In this document: piece by piece, positions 30,985-37,449 of the stretch
How the letters are laid out: each line of letters starts with the position of its first letter
Position numbering within the stretch: the first letter of the stretch is position 1
Assembly: GCA_903874345.1 (NCBI GenBank)
Contig: CAIQRY010000062.1
Location: forward strand, 1-39,948
DNA: 39,948 nucleotides
Direction: 5' to 3'
From: an uncultured bacterium
GTDB taxonomy: Bacteria; Patescibacteriota; Patescibacteriia; Patescibacteriales; UBA12465
Made by a program: the position numbers and the translations under genes
The notes under the pieces: model-generated
Told to the model about the DNA's origin: nothing
Seen by the model: only the letters and a program-made list of their open reading frames with translations
Databases searched by the model: none

Positions 30985-31013
30985 TTGACAATTTATAATA
31001 AATATGCTAATAT
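30985..31013 (+). promoter_or_regulatory. Promoter of the 221-aa orphan gene
   Basis: TTGACA (30985-30990), 17 bp, TAATAT (31008-31013) with an extended -10 TG at 31005-31006. Confidence 0.82.
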
Positions 31014-31090
31014 AGAGAGTTAATTATTACCTTAAAAAATATTGTTAATATTAGAGAAATATTAAAAACAATCATAAAAACCATTTAATC

Positions 31091-31756
31091 ATGAAGAAAA
31101 TTATTTACGTGTTTGGCGAAAAACTGAGCACTAGCGCTAAATTAGCGCAGCGGATTTGCAAAACAGCCGGCTATCCGACGGCCATAGACACGAAGGATAT
31201 ACTTCTACCCTTCTTCGTTGACAACCTGGTGGCTGATATTCATAGCCATGAATACGACCTTATTCTCTTCGAAACTGTTCTCACAAACGGGTCAGCTAAG
31301 CGAGTCATCATCGAATTTCAGAACGATGAAAAAGGCAAAGCCATCGAAAAATTTCTGGATCACATGAATATGGCACGCTACAAAAAAATATTAGCTGATA
31401 CTAATTTGCCTGAAGAGGAAAACTGCAATGAGTTGCACCGCGTATTCTACGAAAGCTTTGAAGAAGCAGCTTACCAGCTTACCTTCCCGTACACGAAGAT
31501 TAACCTGGGGCAGCAATCTGTTCCTTTCGTATACGGACCGATACCGGAAATCGAAAAAGCGGCTCAGGCGCTCGAAGTGCCCTATATCCTGAGCGAAGTG
31601 CTCGATGATAATACTCGGAGAATTACCCTGGGCGGAAATTACTCTTTCGACCTGCCGGAAAAATTTCAGGCTTGGGCGAAAAAAGAATTCAGCGAAAAGA
31701 GCGATGAAACCGTAAAAAGTTTCAATGAGAATAACACGGCCGTTATCCTCGAATAA
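31091..31756 (+). CDS. Unknown orphan protein A (221 aa)
   Basis: I do not recognise it. The first 65 residues look like a Rossmann-like beta-alpha-beta unit (IIYVFGEKLSTSAKLAQRIC ... YDLILFET). The rest is charged and mixed alpha/beta, with no signal peptide, membrane segment or paired cysteines. The N-terminal region resembles that of the next gene: both have a hydrophobic strand, a Ser-x-Ser turn, a helix with Cys then Ala-Gly, an FF-x-x-N segment, histidines and a hydrophobic strand ending LF(E/D). I infer that A and B are distant paralogues. It is monocistronic, with a consensus promoter and a perfect terminator. Confidence 0.75.
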   Translation: MKKIIYVFGEKLSTSAKLAQRICKTAGYPTAIDTKDILLPFFVDNLVADIHSHEYDLILFETVLTNGSAKRVIIEFQNDEKGKAIEKFLDHMNMARYKKILADTNLPEEENCNELHRVFYESFEEAAYQLTFPYTKINLGQQSVPFVYGPIPEIEKAAQALEVPYILSEVLDDNTRRITLGGNYSFDLPEKFQAWAKKEFSEKSDETVKSFNENNTAVILE

Positions 31757-31785
31757 AAATTTCAAAGACATTGCTCGATTACTAG

Positions 31786-31810
31786 CCCGGAACAAAATTC
31801 CGGGTTTTTT
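31786..31810 (+). terminator. Terminator of orphan gene A
   Basis: CCCGGAA (31786-31792) and TTCCGGG (31798-31804) form a perfect 7-bp stem, CAAAA loop, followed by six Ts. Confidence 0.9.
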
Positions 31811-31828
31811 ATTTAGCGAATTTATTGA

Positions 31829-31857
31829 TTGACAAAAAGGGTGACAATAGCTAAAAT
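31829..31857 (+). promoter_or_regulatory. Promoter of the 294-aa orphan gene
   Basis: TTGACA (31829-31834), 17 bp and TAAAAT (31852-31857). It starts 19 bp after the preceding terminator. Confidence 0.82.
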
Positions 31858-31898
31858 TTCTAGTTAAAGTCCTTTAATAAAAACAAATACCCCGAGAT

Positions 31899-32783
31899 AT
31901 GAAAACCCTAGAAATCAACGAAACAATCGTCCTTATCGGGACGAACAAAAGCTTGAGTAGCGACGAGGTTAGAAAAACCTGTCAGCAGGCAGGCTTATTG
32001 TCAGCCACGGCGCACGGCTTTGAAGAATTTTTTATCAATAACGACCCAACACATCCGCGTCATTACCATGATGAGTTCTGGAATAATTGTCAGATCGTTC
32101 TTTTCGACTGCCCACAGCGCTTTGTCAGGACATACCAAATTGTCGGCGACTTCCGAAGACGATTGGAAATTAAAGATGCCCTCAATTCAACCAGCCTTTT
32201 CCAATTTTTGAAATGGCGCAATCTCGAACCGACGGCCGAACAGCTGATGATTATCGCCAGTGATAATTTTCCGGAAAAAGCTTATGACAACGAAATCGAA
32301 GGAATAAGGCCGAAAGATTTTTTCCATTTCCGTTTAGAGCAACATGCCGAGGACATGCCCGGGAAAAAAATGTCAGGAGACTGGTGGTTCTTTGTAGTCC
32401 AGCAGGCCGCAAAGGCGATCAGGGACTCGGCTATTAAGCCAATCGGGCCGAACCAAAGCCTGGTCCATTTAGTCCAGGAACCGAGTCTGAGCCTCTGGGA
32501 ATACGAGGAGGCTTCGCTTAAGAATGATTTGTCCCCCTTTATCCTTTTTCAGGAACATCGGGAAGATGAAAAGATAAGCGAACAGAGCGAACTCGTTTTC
32601 AGCGGCCGGACGAATCCGAAGAATCTGTATGATTTTGTCAGCTTTGTCCGCGAACTTGAAAAAGACACGCCGCTCTTAACCCTTAAAGTCGATGCGGTTA
32701 AAAACAGGGCTATCGCCTTATTCAAGGCTTATCTTCCCTGTCATTTTCATTCCCCCCGCGTCGCTTCAAGCGCCATCGCTTAA
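31899..32783 (+). CDS. Unknown orphan protein B (294 aa)
   Basis: I do not recognise it. The N-terminal 75 residues mirror orphan A (TIVLIGTNKSLSSDEVRKTC, FFINNDP, QIVLFDC), suggesting a shared fold. The remainder is helical and charged, with tryptophans near 107 and 162-163 (SGDWWFFVVQQAAKAI), and a C-terminus of about 20 residues rich in His, Ser and Ala. No known catalytic motif, signal peptide or membrane segment is present. It is a single-gene unit between orphan genes A and C, with its own promoter and terminator. Confidence 0.75.
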   Translation: MKTLEINETIVLIGTNKSLSSDEVRKTCQQAGLLSATAHGFEEFFINNDPTHPRHYHDEFWNNCQIVLFDCPQRFVRTYQIVGDFRRRLEIKDALNSTSLFQFLKWRNLEPTAEQLMIIASDNFPEKAYDNEIEGIRPKDFFHFRLEQHAEDMPGKKMSGDWWFFVVQQAAKAIRDSAIKPIGPNQSLVHLVQEPSLSLWEYEEASLKNDLSPFILFQEHREDEKISEQSELVFSGRTNPKNLYDFVSFVRELEKDTPLLTLKVDAVKNRAIALFKAYLPCHFHSPRVASSAIA

Positions 32784-32812
32784 AGAAGCAAAAGCCGAAC
32801 CAAATAAAGCAC

Positions 32813-32837
32813 AGCCCGCCTAAAAACGGGCTTTTTT
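32813..32837 (+). terminator. Terminator of orphan gene B
   Basis: AGCCCG (32813-32818) pairs with CGGGCT (32827-32832), loop of 8, with a T run to 32837. Confidence 0.85.
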
Positions 32838-32857
32838 ATAAGAATATGAAAGCTTAA

Positions 32858-32886
32858 TTGACATCTAAACAAAAAAATAGTAGAGT
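32858..32886 (+). promoter_or_regulatory. Promoter of the 310-aa orphan gene
   Basis: A perfect TTGACA (32858-32863), 17 bp and TAGAGT (32881-32886). The -10 is a 4/6 match, weaker than its neighbours. Confidence 0.65.
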
Positions 32887-32913
32887 AGAAATACGCTCTT
32901 TAAAACTAATCCT

Positions 32914-33846
32914 ATGGAAGCACCAAAAGGACGAAATGTTTATTTTAATCCGGGGAAGCCGGAACTTATTTTTGCACTCGCTTCCCTACTTTTGGAAGCG
33001 ACGAAGAATAGGGAGAATCTATATTTCTACCCGGTGAATTTTCAACATTTACTTGATTATCCGCCGACCCTGTCCTCCTACGTTCTTGATCTTTGTGGCG
33101 AAGCTAAAGATATGGCCCGGTTTCTTGAGAAACATGGTCATAAAATAAGACTTTGGCTTATCCCGGAAAAAGATAGCGCGAGCCTGCAACTAATTACGAC
33201 CAGGCAGGCCAAAAGTTATCACGTCGTCGTTTATCCCGAGGCCTCTTGTCTCAAAAAGATGGGAGAACTCGAATATTTTATGATGACGGAATGGCTATAC
33301 GGCGCTGATCAGATGGCCGAGTTAAATCGCCAACATAAGCTTTCCAGTGGTAATTCAACGATCAATTACTACTTGAAGGCCTTCCGGGTCGCGCAGGCTT
33401 TAGACCAGGATTCGAATAATCAAAAAACGGATTTGTTTTTCCGAGAAGCAGCCAAGGATATCGCCCTCGAGCCGAAAAGTCGGCAGATACGCGAACTCAG
33501 TGACCGCTATGATAATCTGGAATCAAACACGCGTAAAGGCATTTCTTCCTTTACGACGCACTCTCCGTTCTCTAATTGCCGGGTGGCGGTCAACAAAAAA
33601 ATCGGCTATGCCGATTTGGGGAAAATCAGTACACTGATTGACCTTAAGGCGATCATTAGCGCCGGAAAACAGAGATTCGATATTCTGATCATTTATTGCA
33701 ATTACCAGGACCAACCGGAGACCGGAATATATTTCCGCGACCCAGAAGATCGAAACAGCTGGCAATTAGACTCGCCAATTAGGCAGGTTAGCAAAAGAAA
33801 AGCCGAGGAGCTCGTCCTCAAGGAACTCAAGAAGTTAAAAATTTAA
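32914..33846 (+). CDS. Unknown orphan protein C (310 aa), possible degenerate DHH-like fold
   Basis: No family is recognised with confidence. Residues 8-150 alternate strands and helices. YVLDLCGEAKDMARFLEKHG is followed by IRLWLIPEKD, where a DHH phosphoesterase would have its DHH motif. YPEASCLKKMGELEY recalls the Ser-Cys-x-x-E-L segment of such enzymes, but the catalytic Asp/His residues are missing. Orphan D (36799) has the same arrangement (FVQKHRPQIKLMFLP, SANCLPLLAELNY), so C and D look paralogous. The C-terminal part (about 205-310) is a separate alpha/beta region. It has its own promoter and terminator. Confidence 0.75.
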   Translation: MEAPKGRNVYFNPGKPELIFALASLLLEATKNRENLYFYPVNFQHLLDYPPTLSSYVLDLCGEAKDMARFLEKHGHKIRLWLIPEKDSASLQLITTRQAKSYHVVVYPEASCLKKMGELEYFMMTEWLYGADQMAELNRQHKLSSGNSTINYYLKAFRVAQALDQDSNNQKTDLFFREAAKDIALEPKSRQIRELSDRYDNLESNTRKGISSFTTHSPFSNCRVAVNKKIGYADLGKISTLIDLKAIISAGKQRFDILIIYCNYQDQPETGIYFRDPEDRNSWQLDSPIRQVSKRKAEELVLKELKKLKI

Positions 33847-33869
33847 GTAGCACTCGAAGCTTACAAAAC

Positions 33870-33897
33870 CACCCGACAAAAATCGGGTGTTTTTTTA
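33870..33897 (+). terminator. Terminator of orphan gene C
   Basis: CACCCGA (33870-33876) and TCGGGTG (33883-33889) form a perfect stem, loop of 6, followed by eight Ts. Confidence 0.9.
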
Positions 33898-33913
33898 TGA
33901 TGCGAGAATTAAA

Positions 33914-34681
33914 TCATTTTCCGTCATCCGCAAAAAATTCATAACCGCCGATTAAGACCGGAGTTGATAAGAAATACCAAATAATAACATCGTCAAGCGG
34001 GAAAGTCTTGCCGGCCAAAACAACGGCTAATAAATATTCGCCCGGCCACCACCAACTACCGATGGCGAGCGAAACATATTCATAAACAAAGAAGACGAGG
34101 GCAAAAAAAAGTGTCGGGAGCCAAGTTTTAATTAGGAGTTTTGGTCTATGAGTGAAAATAATTATACCGGGCACGAGCAGAATCATTAAGGAAAGCGTGT
34201 GATAATTAAAAGCAATCCAATTCGCGTTAACAAAGAAAAGGGTAAAGACTAGAGTCGTGAGCAAACAATAAGCTAAGACGAGATAATGAATGCGACGCGA
34301 AATCCGACCGCCGTTATCATGATCAATAAAATATTCATAAAAGCTCAGGACCCAGAAAAAATTTAAAAAAGCGAAAAGAATATTTTCTAATGGAGCGACG
34401 CCAAACAGACGCGGTAAAACCGATTGCACATCCCAGGCATTAGTCAGCCGCGCCATGATTTCCACAGCCGGTGCGAATAAAAGAGCCGAGAGCAAAGAAA
34501 AAATCAGAATCTTCGCGCGGGAGTGCTTGAGCCAGAAAAAATTAACCAGGGCGGGCGGAACTAAAACAATAATAATTGAAAGCAAATAAACCGGTTTAAA
34601 AATAAAAACGAAAAAGCAGGCCAAGGAGACATAAGCCAAGAGGAGAAAGAGGCGGAGGCGACGATTAGCTTTTCGGGGCAT
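33914..34681 (-). CDS. Lycopene-cyclase-domain-like membrane protein
   Basis: Seven or eight hydrophobic helices in two related halves, as in the CrtYc/CrtYd-type carotenoid cyclases. Half one has NAWDVQSVLPRLFGVAPLEN (81-100); half two has GSWWWPGEYLL and FPLDDVIIWYF (217-227). The Pro-x-Glu-Glu motif of the family is altered: PLEN (97-100) in half one and PLDD (218-221) in half two. It may be a cyclase with changed chemistry or a non-carotenoid relative. No phytoene synthase, desaturase or rhodopsin gene is in the window. It overlaps the NUDIX gene by 17 bp and is therefore translationally linked to it. Confidence 0.7.
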   Translation of the reverse strand: MPRKANRRLRLFLLLAYVSLACFFVFIFKPVYLLSIIIVLVPPALVNFFWLKHSRAKILIFSLLSALLFAPAVEIMARLTNAWDVQSVLPRLFGVAPLENILFAFLNFFWVLSFYEYFIDHDNGGRISRRIHYLVLAYCLLTTLVFTLFFVNANWIAFNYHTLSLMILLVPGIIIFTHRPKLLIKTWLPTLFFALVFFVYEYVSLAIGSWWWPGEYLLAVVLAGKTFPLDDVIIWYFLSTPVLIGGYEFFADDGK

Positions 34682-35072
34682 AGAAGTAATTTATTATCTT
34701 CGGTAAATAAGACACCGTTTTAAGTTTTTTTATTTTTTTTGAATTAGCCCATTGATATTCGTCGTGATCCTGAAAATTTAATTTTAGGCGTCCGCGATAT
34801 TTTTTTGTCCAAAAAAATAAGATAATAAACTGCGTCTGTTTCGCCTTATCCCAATTGCTAACCGAAGCAAATATCTTTGGTTCAATAATTTTCAAACCTG
34901 TTTCTTCGAAGGCTTCCCGAATCGCGCCTTTAGCCGGCCCTTCCTTAAGACGCAAGGAGCCGCCGGGCAAATCCCAGAGACCAGGCAAAACTTTTTCCTG
35001 CTTAGCGCGTTTAATAATTAAAACCTGGTTTTTCGGATTTAAAATTAAGGTATGGACAATAAGATGGGGCAT
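34665..35072 (-). CDS. NUDIX hydrolase
   Basis: Cleaves nucleoside diphosphates linked to another group. The full NUDIX box G-x5-E-x7-REUxEExGU occupies residues 38-60 (GSLRLKEG ... REAFEETGL), with an intact metal-binding Glu triad. The domain starts with HLIVHTLILNPKNQVLIIKR. The 135 aa are typical of MutT/ADP-ribose-type members. The substrate is unknown. It lies 5 bp after the S51 peptidase gene and overlaps the lycopene-cyclase-like gene. An isopentenyl-diphosphate isomerase role would fit that neighbour but is not supported by its short length. Confidence 0.93.
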   Translation of the reverse strand: MPHLIVHTLILNPKNQVLIIKRAKQEKVLPGLWDLPGGSLRLKEGPAKGAIREAFEETGLKIIEPKIFASVSNWDKAKQTQFIILFFWTKKYRGRLKLNFQDHDEYQWANSKKIKKLKTVSYLPKIINYFYAPKS

Positions 35073-35077
35073 ATTAT

Positions 35078-35707
35078 TTATAATTTTACTTCTTCCCCAT
35101 CGCCGAGCAGTTGCGCTTTTCCGTCTTTGACTAAAATTGCTTGTTCATCGGTCAAAATCCTAACCGAATAACGAGAGGCGGCGATTCCTTGCACAACGGG
35201 ATCATGATGTTCGGGCGCATAATGGACAGAAACGGAAAACGGGACTAAATTCATGGCGCTTAAATCAGTTAAACCGTAGTGGTCATATTTATCCTGATGT
35301 CGCCAGAGAGCCATTTCAATCGTCGGGCAAGCGACATAAGCGCCAGCACTTCCGCCCATATAAATAAGACCTTGCGGGAGTAGCTCTTTAATGACTTTAT
35401 CAAAACCAGTGGCCCGCATGGCTCGAAGAAGATAACAGGTATTACCGCCTTCCATAAAAATCGCGTTTTTATCGGCCAAAAATTTTTTTAATTCGGAAGA
35501 GCTATACCCTTCGATATCTAAAGGAGTTACGTCATAACCCTTGGCCCGCATCATTTCTAAAAAAACATCGGTAAACCCGGTATAGGTCGTCGGTTTAGCC
35601 GCGGTCGTAATATAGGCAATTTTGATTTTCGAAGCATCTGGAAAAAGCCGGGCTAAACCCTGCTCAATCACGAACTCGGTATTGGAGGCGAGTAAGAGTT
35701 TGGACAT
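35078..35707 (-). CDS. Peptidase S51 (peptidase E-like)
   Basis: A cytoplasmic serine peptidase of the class-I-glutaminase-like fold; family members cleave Asp-X dipeptides or act in cyanophycin breakdown. The nucleophile elbow is YMGGSAGAYVA (Ser120). FMEGGNTCYLLRAM (84-97) precedes it, and a histidine-rich segment HYAPEHHD supplies the probable catalytic His. The 209 aa match the shorter PepE-like branch. It heads a minus-strand run with the NUDIX and lycopene-cyclase-like genes. An extended -10 lies just upstream (35731-35723). Confidence 0.9.
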   Translation of the reverse strand: MSKLLLASNTEFVIEQGLARLFPDASKIKIAYITTAAKPTTYTGFTDVFLEMMRAKGYDVTPLDIEGYSSSELKKFLADKNAIFMEGGNTCYLLRAMRATGFDKVIKELLPQGLIYMGGSAGAYVACPTIEMALWRHQDKYDHYGLTDLSAMNLVPFSVSVHYAPEHHDPVVQGIAASRYSVRILTDEQAILVKDGKAQLLGDGEEVKL

Positions 35708-35722
35708 ATATTTATATAAATA

Positions 35723-35731
35723 ATTATAGCA
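35723..35731 (-). promoter_or_regulatory. Extended -10 promoter of the S51 peptidase run
   Basis: On the minus strand TGCTATAAT at 35731-35723, the same extended -10 sequence as before gap, with no recognisable -35 at 17 bp. Confidence 0.6.
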
Positions 35732-35768
35732 TATTAGGCATTTTTCGCTATTTTAACAAGTTAAATAA

Positions 35769-35800
35769 AAAAGCCGCTAGTGGTTAAGCGGCTTTTGTAT
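35769..35800 (-). terminator. Terminator of the zinc-ribbon gene
   Basis: AAAAGCCGCT (35769-35778) and AGCGGCTTTT (35787-35796) form a perfect 10-bp stem, loop of 8. On the minus strand it runs into TTTTTTATTT. Confidence 0.9.
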
Positions 35801-35822
35801 TACTTTTTCATACTCCGTTTAT

Positions 35823-36572
35823 TTACTCGGATTTGACCTGCTCAGACAACCATCTAACCACGGCGAGCCATTCTTTTTTTTCTCTTTCGAATCTTTGGCC
35901 AGAGGCTCCTTCCTTGGCAATTTTTTCAAGAACCTCATATTCTTCCTTAGTCAACTCGATCTTCTTCAGAATACTGATAACGACATAGCTCAAGATCGAT
36001 GCACCCTTACTATAAGACTGCAGGGTTTTGCATAAGTCATCGAAGCTAACCTTTTCCTTTTTGGAATAATTTTCTAAGTTTCTGAAACTCCACACACCAT
36101 CGTTTGGCGGGGTTACTTCGGGTTCTTTAACATTTTCTGCTTCTACCCACTTGCCGCTTCTTATGACTTCAACTTCTTGCTGCTGAGCGATTGATAAGGC
36201 TCTTTTAAAGTTAAAGATCGGCTCCTTATTAATTCGGCAACCGGCATCTTCGGCAAAAGCCTTCGACGGGTCGAAGTAATTATAGACGAAAAAAACCGGA
36301 TACCAGAGGCAATCTTTTGGCACTCCTTCTTTGGGGTGACTGCCGTAGTTAAGCCAAATTTCTTTTCTGATAACGATTGACGATGCCTGGCTACCATCCG
36401 GCGCCCATAAAATGGTTGTTGTTAATTGATCAGGCCATAATCCTTTCGGAAAATAATCGTTGTACGAATGCACTTCTTTGCAACGAGGGCATTTAATGCC
36501 TTCCGGCGTCGCCAGAAGTTTGCCGCAACATGGGCAGCGAAAATTGCTTTGGATAATTGATGTTCTAGACAT
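35823..36572 (-). CDS. Unknown protein with N-terminal zinc ribbon (249 aa)
   Basis: I do not recognise the family. Residues 13-31 form a zinc ribbon (RCPCCGKLL and IKCPRCKEVH: CxxC, 10 residues, CxxC). The middle (about 40-130) is aromatic-rich (FPKGLWPDQLTTTILW, WYPVFFVYNYFDPSKAF). A short linker with several prolines leads to a helical C-terminal domain (about 155-249). No signal peptide or membrane helix is seen. It has the only textbook Shine-Dalgarno I found in the window (AGGAGG about 8 nt before the ATG) and a good promoter (TTGACA, 17 bp, TATATT). It is monocistronic and could be newly acquired or highly translated. Confidence 0.8.
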   Translation of the reverse strand: MSRTSIIQSNFRCPCCGKLLATPEGIKCPRCKEVHSYNDYFPKGLWPDQLTTTILWAPDGSQASSIVIRKEIWLNYGSHPKEGVPKDCLWYPVFFVYNYFDPSKAFAEDAGCRINKEPIFNFKRALSIAQQQEVEVIRSGKWVEAENVKEPEVTPPNDGVWSFRNLENYSKKEKVSFDDLCKTLQSYSKGASILSYVVISILKKIELTKEEYEVLEKIAKEGASGQRFEREKKEWLAVVRWLSEQVKSE

Positions 36573-36619
36573 TCTAAATCCTCCTAAGTTAAGTTTGACA
36601 ATGAACTTTAATTAATCTA

Positions 36620-36673
36620 ATTCTTCTTTACTGAAGAATATTTGAATATAACATAACACTATATTTTTGTCAA
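36620..36673 (-). promoter_or_regulatory. Promoter and 5' hairpin of the zinc-ribbon gene
   Basis: On the minus strand TTGACA (36673-36668), 17 bp and TATATT (36650-36645). A perfect inverted repeat ATTCTTC/GAAGAAT (36639-36620, loop of 6) begins where the transcript should start, so it is either a 5' stabilising stem or an operator. Confidence 0.75.
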
Positions 36674-36687
36674 CATATAATCTAAGA

Positions 36688-36717
36688 TTGACTCCCCTCC
36701 CCTAGCCCTGTTAATAT
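36688..36717 (+). promoter_or_regulatory. Probable promoter of the 193-aa orphan gene
   Basis: TTGACT (36688-36693) and TAATAT (36712-36717) with an 18-bp spacer. TTAATA at 17 bp is an alternative reading. Confidence 0.6.
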
Positions 36718-36798
36718 AAGCCTATCGTAAACTGACAATAAGTCAGTAATTCCTTAGTCCTTTAAACAAAAATTGCAAACCCTCAAAACCAGAATCGT

Positions 36799-37380
36799 AT
36801 GAAGAAACACCTGCGGCTTGCCTGTAGCGGCGAACACGCCTGGATGGTTCATGCCATTAACCTCTTGATCAAGAGGCACCGGGAAATCAAAAACATTGAT
36901 TTCTATAATAACTTCCGACACTTCCTCAAAACTCCGATCCAGGAAAATGAGGAAATTATCAGTCTCGGTTTTTCTCCTCAGGACGAACATGAACAAGAAA
37001 AGTTTTATTTGTTCGTTCAAAAACACCGTCCGCAAATTAAGCTCATGTTCCTGCCGGCCACGCCCTATTGCCGCCAAGAAAAAATCAAAAGCCTAAATCA
37101 GGAACAAACATTCGTCCATCTCTATTCGGCAAACTGCTTACCCCTCTTGGCTGAGCTTAATTACGGTCCGAAAGAACCTCTCCTTTACCTCGCCCATCAT
37201 CCCGGCCCTCGCTTCGTCAACGCTCATAAAATCATCTACGACCAGGTCGACGTCCAAGGCTTTAAACGCTTGCTTCATTTCTTCACCGAAGCCATCCGCG
37301 AAGTAAACAGCGGGAAGCCCAGTCCAGACATAAATCGCTGGCTCGAAGTCTACGAGTTGCGCCAGGCTCAACAAAAATAA
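36799..37380 (+). CDS. Unknown orphan protein D (193 aa)
   Basis: I do not recognise a family. It has a mixed alpha/beta sequence with LRLACSGEHAWMVHAINLLI at the start, IISLGFSPQDEHEQEKFYLFV followed by KLMFLP in the middle, and VHLYSANCLPLLAELNYG. These stretches line up by eye with orphan C (LDLCGEAKDMARFL, LWLIP, YPEASCLKKMGELEY), so the two are probably paralogues with a DHH-like N-terminal fold lacking catalytic residues (inference). D lacks the C-terminal domain of C. It is transcribed alone with a promoter and a strong terminator. Confidence 0.75.
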   Translation: MKKHLRLACSGEHAWMVHAINLLIKRHREIKNIDFYNNFRHFLKTPIQENEEIISLGFSPQDEHEQEKFYLFVQKHRPQIKLMFLPATPYCRQEKIKSLNQEQTFVHLYSANCLPLLAELNYGPKEPLLYLAHHPGPRFVNAHKIIYDQVDVQGFKRLLHFFTEAIREVNSGKPSPDINRWLEVYELRQAQQK

Positions 37381-37402
37381 TTAAATACATTTCTGTCTAT
37401 CA

Positions 37403-37430
37403 AAAAAGCCCGACAATTGCCGGGCTTTTT
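37403..37430. terminator. Bidirectional terminator between orphan D and the MazG-like gene
   Basis: AAAAAGCCCG (37403-37412) and CGGGCTTTTT (37421-37430) form a 10-bp perfect stem, loop of 8, with A and T runs on both sides. Confidence 0.9.
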
Positions 37431-37449
37431 CATTATCTTATATTTTTAA

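Noticed and set aside
30851-31090. Structured RNA in the 240-bp gap between sodB and orphan A
   Set aside because: There are a few GC-rich patches (30885-30940) but no long stem or T run; only the plus-strand promoter at 30985 is convincing.
31091-33846. Orphan genes A-C as a toxin-antitoxin or anti-phage defence system
   Set aside because: No nuclease, NTPase, protease or DNA-binding motif is visible, and the genes are separately transcribed. No positive evidence supports it.
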